Assembly (NCBI RefSeq): GCF_003382285.1
Contig: NZ_QTJR01000002.1
Span: 372,001-436,000, forward strand
Origin: Lysobacter soli
Lineage (GTDB): Bacteria; Pseudomonadota; Gammaproteobacteria; Xanthomonadales; Xanthomonadaceae
Direction of reading: 5' to 3'
DNA: 64,000 bases
Numbering within the stretch: position 1 is the stretch's first letter; each line of letters opens with the position of its first letter. Position numbers and translations under genes: made by a program. A model generated the notes under the pieces. It had not been told where the DNA came from and ran no database searches. It was given only the letters and a program-made list of their open reading frames with translations. This document shows, in pieces, positions 7,980 to 17,108 of this stretch.

Positions 7980-10900
7980 ATGATCGTCCTCGAGGGCGCT
8001 TCCGCCCTGTCGCCGTTCCGACTGGAACGGCTCCAAGCCCGACTGCAAGCCCTCCATCCGTCCGTCCGCCTCCTTGGCGCGTGGCCCGTCTACTGGGTCG
8101 AACCGGACGCCGGCGCAACCCCCGATGCCGATGCGCTGCGCCGCATCCTCCAGGCCGAACCCGATGCTGCGCCCCGCGCCAGCGATGCGGTATCGCGCTT
8201 CGTCACGCCGCGCCTGGGCACGCTGTCGCCCTGGGCCAGCAAGGCGACCGAACTGCTCCACGGCGCGGGCCTGCCGGTCAAGCGCGTCGAGCGCGGCACG
8301 CGGTTCGACCTGGCCGGCTGGCCGTCGGACGCCCCGACGCAGGGCGCGCTGGCGAAGGTGCTGCACGACCCGATGACGCAGTCGCTGCTGGAAGCCCGCG
8401 AGGACGCCGTCGCGCTGTTCTCCGTGCCGGTCCGCGGCGACCTCGAACGCATCCCGCTGGCGGACCTGGAGCAGGCGAACACGCGCCTGGGCCTCGCGCT
8501 TGCCGACGACGAAATCGCCTACCTGCGCGAGCGTTACGCCGCGCTGGGCCGCCAGCCGTCGGATGTCGAACTGATGATGTTCGCGCAGGCCAACTCCGAG
8601 CACTGCCGCCACAAGATCTTCAATGCATCGTGGACCATCGACGGCGTCGAGCAGACGACGTCGCTGTTCAAGATGATCAAGCACACGCACGCGACCACGC
8701 CCGAGCACACGCTCTCGGCGTACAGCGACAACGCGGCGGTGGTGGAAGGCTATGCGAGCCGTCGCTTCCGCCCCGACCCGCAGACGCATGCGTACCGCGA
8801 GGAAGCGCAGGTCGATTCGGCCTTCGCGATCAAGGTCGAAACGCACAACCACCCCACCGCCATCGCGCCCTTCCCGGGCGCGTCCACCGGCGCCGGCGGC
8901 GAAATCCGCGACGAAGGCGCGACGGGTCGCGGCGGACGTCCGAAGGCCGGCCTGTGCGGTTTCAGTGTGTCGCACCTGCGCATCCCCACGCTGCCGCAGC
9001 CGTGGGAGCGCGAGCGCGCGCTCAACCCGCGCATGGCGTCGGCGCTGGAAATCATGATCGAAGGCCCCATCGGCGCCGCCGCGTTCAACAACGAATTCGG
9101 CCGGCCGAACCTCAGCGGCTATTTCCGCAGCTTCGAGCTGGACGAAGGCACGTCTGTTGGCGGGCCTGTTGCCCGTGCGTACGACAAGCCGATCATGCTC
9201 GCCGGCGGCCTGGGCGCGATCGATCGTGTGCAGGTGAAGAAGCTCGGCCTGCAGCCGGGCGATGCGGTGATCGTGCTTGGCGGCCCGGCCATGCTGATCG
9301 GCCTCGGCGGCGGTGCCGCGAGTTCGGTGGCCTCGGGTGAAAGCCACGAGGAACTCGATTTCGCCAGCGTGCAGCGCGACAACCCCGAGATGGAACGCCG
9401 CTGCCAGGAGGTCATCGACCGCTGCGTCGCGCGCGGCGAGGACAACCCCATCGCGACCGCGCACGACGTCGGTGCGGGCGGTTTGTCGAACGCGATTCCC
9501 GAACTGCTCCACGACTCGGGCCTGGGCGGCATCATCGACCTGGCGAAGGTGCCCAGCGACGATCCGTCGCTCTCGCCGATGCAGTTGTGGTGCAACGAAT
9601 CGCAGGAGCGTTACGTGCTCGGCATTCCGGCCGACCGCGTGGCGGAATTCGCGGCGATCTGCGAACGCGAGCGTTGCCCGTTCGCCGCCGTCGGTTTTGC
9701 CACCGCGGAAGAACGCCTGGTTGTCGGTTACGGCGCCACCCGCGAGACCGCGCGCGAAGCCGGTCGCGACTGGCCGATCGACATCCCGATGGACGTGCTG
9801 TTCGGCAAGGCGCCGAAGATGCATCGCGACACGCGTCGTCCGCAGGCCGCGCCGTGGCCCGCGCTGCGCTGGGACGGCCTGGAACTGCGCGACGCCGCGC
9901 TGCGCGTCATGGCGCATCCGTCGGTCGCCTCGAAGAACTTCCTGGTCACCATCGGCGACCGCACCGTCGGCGGCCTCACCGCGCGCGACCAGATGATCGG
10001 CCCGTGGCAGCTACCGCTGGCGGACTGCGCGATCACGTTCTCCGGCTTCGACGGTTTCGTCGGCGAGGCGATGGCGATCGGCGAGCGCACGCCGCTGGCG
10101 CTGATCGATGCCGCCGCCGCCGCACGCATGGCCGTCGGCGAGGCGATCACCAATCTCTGCGCCGCGCCGGTGGAATCGCTCAACCGCGTCAAGCTGTCCG
10201 CCAACTGGATGGCCGCGGCCGGCCACGACGGCGAAGACGCGCGACTGTTCGATGCGGTGAAGGCGGTCGGACTCGAGCTGTGCCCGGAGCTCGACCTGAG
10301 CATCCCGGTCGGCAAGGACTCGCTGTCGATGCAGGCGCAGTGGCATGCCGACGGACAGGCGCACAAGTCGGTTTCGCCGGTGTCGCTGATCGTCAGCGCG
10401 TTTGCGCCGGTCGTCGACGTGCGCGCGCAGCTGACGCCGCTGCTCGCGCGCGACGAGGAATCGGAGCTGTGGCTGATCGGCCTGGGTGCCGGCAAGCAGC
10501 GCCTCGGCGGTTCGGTGCTGGCGCAGTGCCATCCCGACGCCGCGGACGGCCAGGGTTCGTTGCCCGCGTTCGCCGGCCCGCTCGGTGTGCCGGACCTCGA
10601 CAATCCGCAGCGCCTGCGCGACTTCTTCGAACTCATCCGCGACGCACGCGAGGCCGGCCTGATCCGCGCGTACCACGACCGTTCCGACGGCGGCGCGTTC
10701 GCGGCGCTGTGCGAAATGGCGTTCTGCTCGCGCGTGGGCCTCGATATCACCCTGGACGGCTGGGGCGACGATCCGTTCCGCACGCTCTTCAACGAAGAGC
10801 TCGGCGCGATCGTGCAGGTGTCGCTCGAGGACCGCGCCGAATTCGCCGATCTCGTCGCGCGCCACGGCCTCATCGATTGCGCCCAGCGCATCGCCCGCCC

Positions 10901-11903
10901 GACCACGGCGCCGGCGATCCGCGTGCGCGACGACGGCAAGACGCTGGTGGAGTGGCGCTGGGACGAACTCTTCGATGCATGGTGGTCCACCAGCCATGCG
11001 ATCCAGAAGCTGCGCGACAACCCGGAAGGCGCCGACGAGGAACGCACCGTCGCGCGCGACTTCAATGCGCCGGGCCTGAAGCCGAAGCTCACGTTCGACC
11101 CGGCCGACGACGTCGCCGCGCCCTTCGTCAACACCGGCGTGCGCCCGAAGGTCGCGGTCCTGCGCGAGCAGGGCGTCAACGGCCAGATCGAAATGGCGCT
11201 GGGCTTCACGCGCGCCGGCTTCGAGGCCGTCGACGTGCACATGAGCGACCTCATCGCCGGGCGCGTCGATCTGGCGCAGTTCAAGGGCATCGCCGCCTGC
11301 GGCGGTTTCAGTTACGGCGACGTGCTCGGTGCCGGCCGCGGCTGGGCGACGTCAGTGCTGGAACGCAGCGCGCTGCGCGAGGCGTTCGCCGCGTTCTTCG
11401 CGCGCGAGGACAGCTTCTCGCTGGGCGTGTGCAACGGCTGCCAGATGCTCTCGCAGCTCAAGCCGATCATCCCCGGCGCCGAACACTGGCCGACGTTCCT
11501 GCGCAACCGCAGCGAGCAGTTCGAAGCGCGCCTGGGTTTGCTGGAAGTCGTCGAATCGCCGTCGCTCTTCTTCCGCGGCATGGCGGGTTCGCGCATCCCG
11601 GTGGCGGTCGCGCACGGTGAAGGTCGTGCCGAGTTCGAAAGCTCGCTGGACCAGTCGGCCGCGCACGTCTCGCTGCGTTACATCGACGGCAACGGCAACA
11701 CGGCAACGCGTTATCCGCTCAACCCGAACGGTTCGCCCGACGGCATCACCGGCCTCACCAGCCGCGATGGCCGCGCGACGATCCTGATGCCGCATCCGGA
11801 ACGCACGTTGCGCACGGCGAACCTGAGCTGGGCACCGGCCGAGTGGGGCGATGATTCGCCGTGGATGCGCATGTTCCGCAACGCGCGGGTCTGGGTCGGC
11901 TGA
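7980..11903 (+). CDS. purL: Phosphoribosylformylglycinamidine synthase (large, single-chain)
   Basis: Fourth step of purine synthesis: converts FGAR plus glutamine and ATP to FGAM. It is the large 1307-residue form of gammaproteobacteria (E. coli 1295). The start ATG 7980 gives [20 protein letters not shown], which lines up with E. coli PurL; an upstream in-frame ATG at 7947 is rejected. Visible features are the N-terminal PurS-like region, the AIRS-type synthase halves (EVETHNHP-like [16 protein letters not shown] and [16 protein letters not shown]), and the C-terminal class I glutaminase with VCNGCQML (nucleophile Cys about 1151) and HPER (His about 1272, Glu about 1274). It is monocistronic between a terminator and a convergent methyltransferase gene. 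Confidence 0.97.
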   Translation: MIVLEGASALSPFRLERLQARLQALHPSVRLLGAWPVYWVEPDAGATPDADALRRILQAEPDAAPRASDAVSRFVTPRLGTLSPWASKATELLHGAGLPVKRVERGTRFDLAGWPSDAPTQGALAKVLHDPMTQSLLEAREDAVALFSVPVRGDLERIPLADLEQANTRLGLALADDEIAYLRERYAALGRQPSDVELMMFAQANSEHCRHKIFNASWTIDGVEQTTSLFKMIKHTHATTPEHTLSAYSDNAAVVEGYASRRFRPDPQTHAYREEAQVDSAFAIKVETHNHPTAIAPFPGASTGAGGEIRDEGATGRGGRPKAGLCGFSVSHLRIPTLPQPWERERALNPRMASALEIMIEGPIGAAAFNNEFGRPNLSGYFRSFELDEGTSVGGPVARAYDKPIMLAGGLGAIDRVQVKKLGLQPGDAVIVLGGPAMLIGLGGGAASSVASGESHEELDFASVQRDNPEMERRCQEVIDRCVARGEDNPIATAHDVGAGGLSNAIPELLHDSGLGGIIDLAKVPSDDPSLSPMQLWCNESQERYVLGIPADRVAEFAAICERERCPFAAVGFATAEERLVVGYGATRETAREAGRDWPIDIPMDVLFGKAPKMHRDTRRPQAAPWPALRWDGLELRDAALRVMAHPSVASKNFLVTIGDRTVGGLTARDQMIGPWQLPLADCAITFSGFDGFVGEAMAIGERTPLALIDAAAAARMAVGEAITNLCAAPVESLNRVKLSANWMAAAGHDGEDARLFDAVKAVGLELCPELDLSIPVGKDSLSMQAQWHADGQAHKSVSPVSLIVSAFAPVVDVRAQLTPLLARDEESELWLIGLGAGKQRLGGSVLAQCHPDAADGQGSLPAFAGPLGVPDLDNPQRLRDFFELIRDAREAGLIRAYHDRSDGGAFAALCEMAFCSRVGLDITLDGWGDDPFRTLFNEELGAIVQVSLEDRAEFADLVARHGLIDCAQRIARPTTAPAIRVRDDGKTLVEWRWDELFDAWWSTSHAIQKLRDNPEGADEERTVARDFNAPGLKPKLTFDPADDVAAPFVNTGVRPKVAVLREQGVNGQIEMALGFTRAGFEAVDVHMSDLIAGRVDLAQFKGIAACGGFSYGDVLGAGRGWATSVLERSALREAFAAFFAREDSFSLGVCNGCQMLSQLKPIIPGAEHWPTFLRNRSEQFEARLGLLEVVESPSLFFRGMAGSRIPVAVAHGEGRAEFESSLDQSAAHVSLRYIDGNGNTATRYPLNPNGSPDGITGLTSRDGRATILMPHPERTLRTANLSWAPAEWGDDSPWMRMFRNARVWVG

Positions 11904-11907
11904 TTGA

Positions 11908-11933
11908 CCCGCCACGCACGAGTGTTCGGCGGG
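11908..11933. terminator. Possible hairpin between purL and convergent gene
   Basis: CCCGCC pairs with GGCGGG around a 14-base loop in the 34-base gap between the convergent purL and methyltransferase stops. No T-run, so only weakly supported as a bidirectional terminator. Confidence 0.3.
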
Positions 11934-11937
11934 CGCC

Positions 11938-12672
11938 TCACTCCACCGGAGTGAGGCTGCCTGACGCACCACCCGTGCGATTCGGATAGATGGTGTCGAG
12001 TACCGTCGACAGGGGAACGTCCCACCGCAGGCGCTCGCTGTCGTAATCCTTCACCTTTTCGGCAATCAGCGCGACGCCCAGTGACATCTCGTAATGGGAT
12101 ATGCCTCGTGTCGGCGGATCGGCAGAGAGGGAATGCAGTTTCGACGGAATACCTTCGGCGCAGGCGAGCACCCGGAACCCCAGCGGCTCGCTGAAAAGCA
12201 GCTTCAGCCCGGCAATCGGAAACCGCCAGAAGTCCCAGGGCAATTCGTGCGGCGGCCACGTCGGATGCGTGGAGACGTAGCAGAGGCCGCCCACGCGCAA
12301 CACGCGGTTTATCTCCATGGCCACCTTCCAGGGAAAGGCCAGGTGTTCGAAAACGGAGCACGAGTAAATTGCGTCGAAGCGGGACGGCGGGAAGTGGCGC
12401 GAAAGCTCATGCGCATCGCCCACGACGTCAACGCCCGGACCGGCATGGATGTCGAACCCCACATACTCCGAAGCGCCTGGGATGAGGCCACGGCGGCCGA
12501 TGCCGCTGACTTCCCGCGCTCCGATCTCCAGTGTCCGTGTCGGACCCAGCGCGGTGCAGCGATCGATGAACTCCTGGATGACGTGATGATATGGATCGGT
12601 GGCCGAGTCGCGTGCATGTGCCGAGTAGATTCGGTCGACTTCGGAAACTGCGCCTGCCAATGCATCGTTCAT
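11938..12672 (-). CDS. SAM-dependent methyltransferase, class I (unknown substrate)
   Basis: A 244-residue protein starting at ATG 12672-12670, preceded by an AGAGGG ribosome-binding site. The Rossmann-fold methyltransferase signals are visible: LEIGARE (motif I, replacing the usual ExGxGxG with EIGARxxSGIG), FDAIYSCSVFEHL (the methyltransferase-11 type motif II/post-I with Glu-His), and RVLRVGGLCYVSTHPTWP. The WDFWRFP stretch is typical of methyltransferases in polysaccharide or O-antigen clusters. No sugar genes adjoin it and it stands alone between purL and a TPR-like gene. By eye its GC is lower than its neighbours, consistent with transfer. The substrate cannot be inferred. Confidence 0.75.
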   Translation of the reverse strand: MNDALAGAVSEVDRIYSAHARDSATDPYHHVIQEFIDRCTALGPTRTLEIGAREVSGIGRRGLIPGASEYVGFDIHAGPGVDVVGDAHELSRHFPPSRFDAIYSCSVFEHLAFPWKVAMEINRVLRVGGLCYVSTHPTWPPHELPWDFWRFPIAGLKLLFSEPLGFRVLACAEGIPSKLHSLSADPPTRGISHYEMSLGVALIAEKVKDYDSERLRWDVPLSTVLDTIYPNRTGGASGSLTPVE

Positions 12673-12769
12673 GACATTCCCTCTGCCGTTGAACTGTCGC
12701 AAGACTCTTCTTGTGGCAGGCAATTGTCCAGCGGTGTCTCTGGCTAACCCTGCACCGGGGTAGCGAGGT

Positions 12770-12806
12770 GGGATCGGTGCGTCCTGGAAGGCGGCGCACC
12801 GATCCC
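12770..12806. terminator. Strong 11-bp hairpin between leftward genes
   Basis: GGGATCGGTGC (12770-12780) and GCACCGATCCC (12796-12806) form a perfect 11-bp stem. With the neighbouring stem at 12845-12872 it separates the TPR-like gene from the downstream methyltransferase gene. Neither has a T-run, so a processing or stability role is as likely as termination. Confidence 0.5.
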
Positions 12807-12844
12807 CGTGGCCGGCGCGACGAACCGGCGCGCCTGGCCTTGCC

Positions 12845-12872
12845 CGCGCCGGGCCGTTGCAGGCCCGGCGCG
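12845..12872. terminator. Strong 11-bp GC hairpin downstream of TPR-like gene
   Basis: CGCGCCGGGCC and GGCCCGGCGCG form an 11-bp all-GC stem with a GTTGCA loop, 23 bases beyond the TPR-like gene's stop on the minus strand. No T-run on either side. Confidence 0.5.
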
Positions 12873-12894
12873 ACCCGGCACGCCGGTGATGCGC

Positions 12895-13428
12895 TTACTC
12901 CTGCGGCCGCACGTTGAGGTACGCGCCCGCCATGTGCAGCGTCGCCCACAGGTCGTTCGACTCGATCGCGACCGAACGGTCGAACATCTGCTCGCCGGTC
13001 TGGCGATCGCCGCCGAGCAGGTACAGCGCGCCAACCTCGGCGTAGCCGGTTCCGTCGTCGTCGGTGGACTGGAAGTAGCGGTCGAACATCGGCCTGGCCT
13101 TGTCCCATTCGCCGGCCTCGCTGTAGACGCGCGCGATGCGGAACACGTCGCTGTCCTCGTGCTTGCCGGCGAGGATGGCGTCGAAGATCGCCTGCCCTTC
13201 GGCCTTGAAGCCGCCGAGGTAGTACACGCGGCCCACCGCGATCTGCTCCCAGCTGCCCTTGCCGGCCTGGAGCTTCGCCACCGCGAGCAGCTCCTTCGCT
13301 GCCTCCGGGCTGGCCTTCGCGTGGTACATCGCCGTCGTGGTTTTCTGCTGCTTCTGCGCCGTGTAGCCGACGCCCGCGCCCGCGACGAACACCGCCGCCG
13401 CGATGGCGACGGAAAGACTGGTCTTCAT
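12895..13428 (-). CDS. TPR-like protein with N-terminal signal/anchor
   Basis: A 177-residue protein with a hydrophobic N-terminus (MKTSLSVAIAAAVFVAGAGVGY), either a signal peptide or a single anchor, then helical repeats resembling tetratricopeptide units: VGRVYYLGGFKAEGQAIFDAIL, RIARVYSEAGEWDKARPMFDRYF, EVGALYLLGGDRQTGEQMFDRSV. These show the small-residue/aromatic pattern of TPRs. It is probably periplasmic. It lies upstream of and divergent from gspE, 161 bases away. I do not recognise a named family; a scaffold role for the secretion system is possible but unsupported beyond position. Confidence 0.65.
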   Translation of the reverse strand: MKTSLSVAIAAAVFVAGAGVGYTAQKQQKTTTAMYHAKASPEAAKELLAVAKLQAGKGSWEQIAVGRVYYLGGFKAEGQAIFDAILAGKHEDSDVFRIARVYSEAGEWDKARPMFDRYFQSTDDDGTGYAEVGALYLLGGDRQTGEQMFDRSVAIESNDLWATLHMAGAYLNVRPQE

Positions 13429-13555
13429 GAATGGTTCCCCCTGTGGAAGCGGCAGCTTAAATAGCCGTGCGGGCGCGAGGCAACGTCGTGACGGTCCGGG
13501 GCGAACGCCTTTGCCGAATTGGGAACCCCGCGGATCGCGGCCTGCACGGGCCTAC

Positions 13556-13564
13556 TGCTAAAGT
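13556..13564 (+). promoter_or_regulatory. Candidate extended -10 promoter of the gsp operon
   Basis: TGCTAAAGT (TGn plus TAAAGT) lies 25 bases before the gspE start; transcription would begin near 13571. No convincing -35. Confidence 0.4.
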
Positions 13565-13589
13565 CGGCGGAGGCTCCGAAGGTGAAAGC

Positions 13590-15302
13590 ATGGATCAGGT
13601 CGCCACCCGCACCGGGACGGACGAAGAGCGCATCATCGATGCGCTGCTCGCCAGGGGCAGGCTCAAGGAAGCGGACCTCGCCCGCGCGCGGCGTCTGCAG
13701 GAGGAGACCGGCGGCAGCCTGCTCGCGCTCCTGGCGCGGCTTGGGCTGGTGTCCGAGCGCGACCATGCCGAGACCTGCGCCGAAGTCCTCAACCTCCCGC
13801 TGGTCGCCATCAAGGACGCGCCCGAACTGCCGCCCGAAGGCGTGTCGCTGTCGACGCGATTCATGAAGCAATTCGCGGTGTGTCCGGTCGCGGAGAACGA
13901 CGCCGCCGTCGACGTGCTGATGGCCGACCCGCAGGATGCCTACACGCTCGATGCGCTGCGGCTGGCGACCGGTCGCGACATCCGCCCGGCCGTGGCGCTT
14001 CGATCGGAAATCGGCGACCTCGTCGAACGCTGGTACGGCCAGGGCCGCAGTGCGATGGGCGCCATCGTCGAGACGGCCGAAGGCGAAGGCGCCGGCGGCG
14101 ACCTCGACGACGTCGAGCACCTTCGCGATCTCGCGTCCGAAGCGCCGGTCATCCGGCTGGTGAACCTGGTCATCCAGCGCGCCGTCGAACTGCGCGCATC
14201 CGACATCCACATCGAACCGTTCGAGAACCGCCTGAAGGTGCGTTACCGCATCGACGGCGTGCTGAGCGAGGGCGAAAGCCCGCCGGCCAACCTCACTGCC
14301 GCCGTGATCAGCCGCATCAAGATCATGGCCAAGCTCAACATCGCCGAGCGCCGCCTGCCCCAGGACGGCCGCATCATGCTGCGCGTGCAGGGCAAGGAGC
14401 TCGACCTGCGCGTGAGCACCGTGCCGACCGCGCACGGCGAAAGCGTGGTCATGCGACTGCTCGATCGCGAAACCGTCGTGTTCGATTTCAAGCGGCTGGG
14501 GTTTACCGATGCCTTCCTGCCGCAGTTCCAGAAAGTGCTCGACCAGCCGCACGGCATCCTGCTGGTCACCGGTCCTACCGGCTCGGGCAAGACGACCACG
14601 CTGTACACGGCGTTGAGCAAGCTCAACACGCCGGACGTCAAGATCATCACGGTCGAGGATCCGGTCGAATACCAGATCGAAGGCATCAACCAGATCCAGG
14701 CCAAGCCGCAGATCGGGCTGGATTTCGCCCATGCGCTGCGCAGCATCGTGCGACAGGACCCCGACATCATCATGATCGGCGAAATGCGCGACCTGGAGAC
14801 GTGCCGCATCGCGATCCAGTCCGCACTCACCGGCCACCTCGTGCTGTCGACGCTGCACACCAACAACGCGGCCGGCGGCATCACGCGCCTGCTCGACATG
14901 GGCGTTGAGGATTACCTGCTCACGTCCACGATCAACGGCATCCTCGCGCAGCGCCTGGTGCGCCGGCTGGAAATAACGCATGCGCGCCGGTATCCCGCAT
15001 CGCCGGAGGAAATCGAACGCTTCGACCTGCGCCGCTACCAGCCCGAAGGCGAGATCTTCCTGTACCACCCGATGCCGTCGCCGATCGCGCCGACCGGTTA
15101 CCTGGGCCGCACGACGATCATGGAATTCCTCGTCATGAACGACGAACTGCGCCGCGCGGTGATGCGCCACGCGGGCATGGGCGAAGTGGAGCAGATCGCG
15201 CGCCAGCACGGCATGCGCACGATGTACGAGGACGGCATCGCCAAGGCGCTGCGCGGCGAGACGACGATCGAGGAAGTGCTGCGCGTTACGGAGGATGCGT
15301 AG
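13590..15302 (+). CDS. gspE: Type II secretion system ATPase GspE (XpsE)
   Basis: Cytoplasmic hexameric ATPase that powers pseudopilus assembly in type II secretion. Start ATG 13590 (MDQVATRTGTDEERI), 570 residues. The N-terminal MshE/GspE_N domain (about 15-150) is followed by the ATPase core: Walker A GPTGSGKTTT (about 328-337), Asp box near VEDPVEYQIEGI, Walker B IMIGEMRDLET (about 394-404) and the His box LSTLHTNNA. The region before TGYLGRTTIMEFL, where most GspE proteins carry a tetracysteine zinc motif, has no cysteine here. It is first in an E-F-G-H-I-J-K-L-M-N-D operon. A 472-base insertion with a GIY-YIG gene separates it from gspF. Confidence 0.95.
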   Translation: MDQVATRTGTDEERIIDALLARGRLKEADLARARRLQEETGGSLLALLARLGLVSERDHAETCAEVLNLPLVAIKDAPELPPEGVSLSTRFMKQFAVCPVAENDAAVDVLMADPQDAYTLDALRLATGRDIRPAVALRSEIGDLVERWYGQGRSAMGAIVETAEGEGAGGDLDDVEHLRDLASEAPVIRLVNLVIQRAVELRASDIHIEPFENRLKVRYRIDGVLSEGESPPANLTAAVISRIKIMAKLNIAERRLPQDGRIMLRVQGKELDLRVSTVPTAHGESVVMRLLDRETVVFDFKRLGFTDAFLPQFQKVLDQPHGILLVTGPTGSGKTTTLYTALSKLNTPDVKIITVEDPVEYQIEGINQIQAKPQIGLDFAHALRSIVRQDPDIIMIGEMRDLETCRIAIQSALTGHLVLSTLHTNNAAGGITRLLDMGVEDYLLTSTINGILAQRLVRRLEITHARRYPASPEEIERFDLRRYQPEGEIFLYHPMPSPIAPTGYLGRTTIMEFLVMNDELRRAVMRHAGMGEVEQIARQHGMRTMYEDGIAKALRGETTIEEVLRVTEDA

Positions 15303-15344
15303 GGCGGCCTGCGGTCTGCGCAACCACGCGACGGCTTCTTGCTC

Positions 15345-15369
15345 GTCATTCCCGCGAAGGCGGGAATCC
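15345..15369 (-). repeat. dRS3-like palindrome, copy near GIY-YIG gene
   Basis: Contains the 20-bp palindrome ATTCCCGCGAAGGCGGGAAT (15348-15367). Over 25 bases it is the exact reverse complement of 49690-49714. The ATTCCC-N8-GGGAAT form is the one described as dRS3 in Neisseria. Confidence 0.85.
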
Positions 15370-15393
15370 AGTGGCTTCGCTTCAGGGACGAAT

Positions 15394-15693
15394 GTGAAAA
15401 GGCAGCCTTGTGTTTACCTGCTAGCCAGCGGGCGTAACGGAACGTTGTATGCGGGCGTGACAAGCGATCTGGTGAAGCGCGTGTGGGAGCATCGCACGCA
15501 CGCCACAGAGGGATTCAGCGACAAGTACGACGCGACGATGCTGGTCTGGTTCGAGCTGCACGAAACAATGGAGTCAGCCCTCACGCGCGAGAAGCGGATC
15601 AAGAAATGGCGCAGGGAATGGAAGGTCGAGCTCATCGAAGGGAGCAATCCCTACTGGCGGGATCTGTGGTCGGAGATTCACGGATGTTCATGA
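15394..15693 (+). CDS. GIY-YIG domain protein
   Basis: A 99-residue single-domain GIY-YIG protein. I start it at GTG 15394 (VKRQPCVYLLASGRNGTLYAGVT); the open frame continues upstream, but that part is only a translated palindromic repeat. The family motifs are present: VYLL in place of GIY, YAGVTSDL for YIG, the conserved Arg and His in RVWEHR, and REKRIKKWRREWK, typical of the small UvrC-N/YhbQ-like subfamily. It lies between gspE and gspF, which are otherwise contiguous, bounded by a 20-bp palindrome on the left and a heptamer array on the right, and its GC is lower than its neighbours. A nuclease function in this small subfamily is unproven. Confidence 0.85.
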   Translation: MKRQPCVYLLASGRNGTLYAGVTSDLVKRVWEHRTHATEGFSDKYDATMLVWFELHETMESALTREKRIKKWRREWKVELIEGSNPYWRDLWSEIHGCS

Positions 15694-15723
15694 GTCATTC
15701 GGCCCCGATAGCTTTCCAACCGT

Positions 15724-15772
15724 GAATCCCGAATCCCGAATCCCGAATCCCGAATCCCGAATCCCGAATCCC
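15724..15772 (+). repeat. Seven perfect GAATCCC heptamers abutting gspF
   Basis: Seven uninterrupted copies of GAATCCC fill 15724-15772; the eighth unit is altered to GAATGCC and provides the ATG of gspF (15775). No Shine-Dalgarno sequence remains before that start. The same heptamer family occurs upstream of nrdR (36992-37080). It is not a CRISPR, because there are no spacers. Confidence 0.95.
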
Positions 15773-15774
15773 GA

Positions 15775-16992
15775 ATGCCCCTCTACCACTACAAAGCCCT
15801 CAACCCGCGCGGCGAGCTGCTCGACGGCCAGATGGAAGCCGGCAGCAGTGCGGAAGTCGTCGCGCGACTGCAGGAGCAGGGCCATCTTCCGGTCGAGGCG
15901 AAGCTGGCGAGTGAGGCGTCGGGGGCGTCGGTGTGGAAAGGGCTGTTCAAGCCGAAGCCGTTCGCCGGCGCGCGGCTGGTGCAGTTCACGCAGCAACTGG
16001 CGACGCTGCTCGGCGCCGGGCAGCCGCTGGATCGCGCGCTGACCATCCTGCTCGAACTGCCGGAAGACGATGCGGCGCGTCGCACCATCGGCGACGTGCG
16101 CGATGCAGTGCGTGGCGGCAGTTCGCTGTCGACGGCACTGGAACGCCAGCACGGCACGTTCTCGCGCCTGTACGTGAACATGGTCCGCGCGGGCGAAGCC
16201 GGCGGCAGCCTGCAGGAAACCCTCGCACGGCTGGCCGATTACCTGGAACGCACGCGCGCGCTGCAGGGGCGCGTGGTCAATGCGCTGATTTATCCCGCGA
16301 TCCTGCTGGTGATGGTCGGCGGCAGCCTGCTGTTCCTGTTCGGCTACGTCGTGCCGCAATTCGGCGCGATGTACGAAAGCCTCGACGCCGAACTCCCGTT
16401 ATTCACGAAGATCGTGCTGGGCATCGGCCTGTTCGTGCGCGACTGGTGGATCGTGCTCCTCGCGGTGCCGGCGCTGGGCCTGTGGTGGTTCGATCGCAAG
16501 CGTCGCGATCCCGTGTTCCGCGAGGCCTTCGATGCGTGGCTGCTGCAGCGGCGTTTCGTCGGTGGCCTCGTCGCCAAGGCAGAAACCGCGCGACTGGCCC
16601 GCACGCTTGGCACGCTGGTGCGCAACGGCGTGCCGCTGATCACCGCGCTGGGCATCGGTCGCAACGTGCTCGGCAACCGCGTGCTGGCGGCGGATGTCGA
16701 CGCGGCCGCGCAGGAGGTGAAGAACGGCGTCGCGCTCTCCACGGCGTTGGGTCGCGGCAAGCGGTATCCCCGCCTGGCGTTGCAGATGATCCAGGTCGGC
16801 GAGGAGTCCGGCGCGCTGGACGCCATGCTGGTGAAGACCGCCGAAACCTTCGAGCAGGAAACCTCCATCGCGCTGGACCGCATGCTCGCCGCGCTGGTGC
16901 CGGTGGTGACGATCGTCCTGGCGGCGGTGGTCGGCGTGGTCGTCCTGGCGGTGCTGATGCCGCTGTACGGGCTGACCAACGCGATCGGATAG
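15775..16992 (+). CDS. gspF: Type II secretion system inner-membrane protein GspF (XpsF)
   Basis: Polytopic platform protein that couples the GspE ATPase to pseudopilus assembly. 405 residues, the usual length. MPLYHYKALNPRGELLDGQM is the standard GspF opening, which supports the ATG at 15775 despite the missing ribosome-binding site. Two cytoplasmic T2SSF domains are visible (around FTQQLATLLGAGQPLDRAL and LARTLGTLVRNGVPLITAL), with membrane segments near LIYPAILLVMVGGSLLFLFGYVVP, DWWIVLLAVPALGLWWF and VVTIVLAAVVGVVVLAVLMPL. Translation initiation is unusual because the start is built into the last unit of a heptamer tandem array. Confidence 0.95.
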   Translation: MPLYHYKALNPRGELLDGQMEAGSSAEVVARLQEQGHLPVEAKLASEASGASVWKGLFKPKPFAGARLVQFTQQLATLLGAGQPLDRALTILLELPEDDAARRTIGDVRDAVRGGSSLSTALERQHGTFSRLYVNMVRAGEAGGSLQETLARLADYLERTRALQGRVVNALIYPAILLVMVGGSLLFLFGYVVPQFGAMYESLDAELPLFTKIVLGIGLFVRDWWIVLLAVPALGLWWFDRKRRDPVFREAFDAWLLQRRFVGGLVAKAETARLARTLGTLVRNGVPLITALGIGRNVLGNRVLAADVDAAAQEVKNGVALSTALGRGKRYPRLALQMIQVGEESGALDAMLVKTAETFEQETSIALDRMLAALVPVVTIVLAAVVGVVVLAVLMPLYGLTNAIG

Positions 16993-17108
16993 CCCCAATT
17001 CACACCCGCGTCGCAGGAACTGAACATCGACCTCCGCAGTCAGACCACTGGCAACGATTTTCGGGTAAACATCCCCTTCTTCCTGACGCACCTTCCCAAG
17101 GAACCCCC

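Noticed and set aside
7746-9917. Long open frame of 723 codons antisense to purL
   Set aside because: Its product is Arg/Ala/His-rich without any recognisable domain, as expected for the complement of high-GC coding DNA, and purL is unmistakable on the other strand.
12770-12872. Small RNA gene between the TPR-like and methyltransferase genes
   Set aside because: Two hairpins alone, without promoter or terminator T-run, do not support a separate RNA gene.
15295-15393. Longer start for the GIY-YIG gene
   Set aside because: The extra 33 codons translate the dRS3-like palindrome (reading FPRRRES), a well-known artefact of this repeat; the conserved domain starts after the GTG at 15394.
15724-15772. 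CRISPR-like direct repeats
   Set aside because: The units are seven bases and contiguous, with no spacers.
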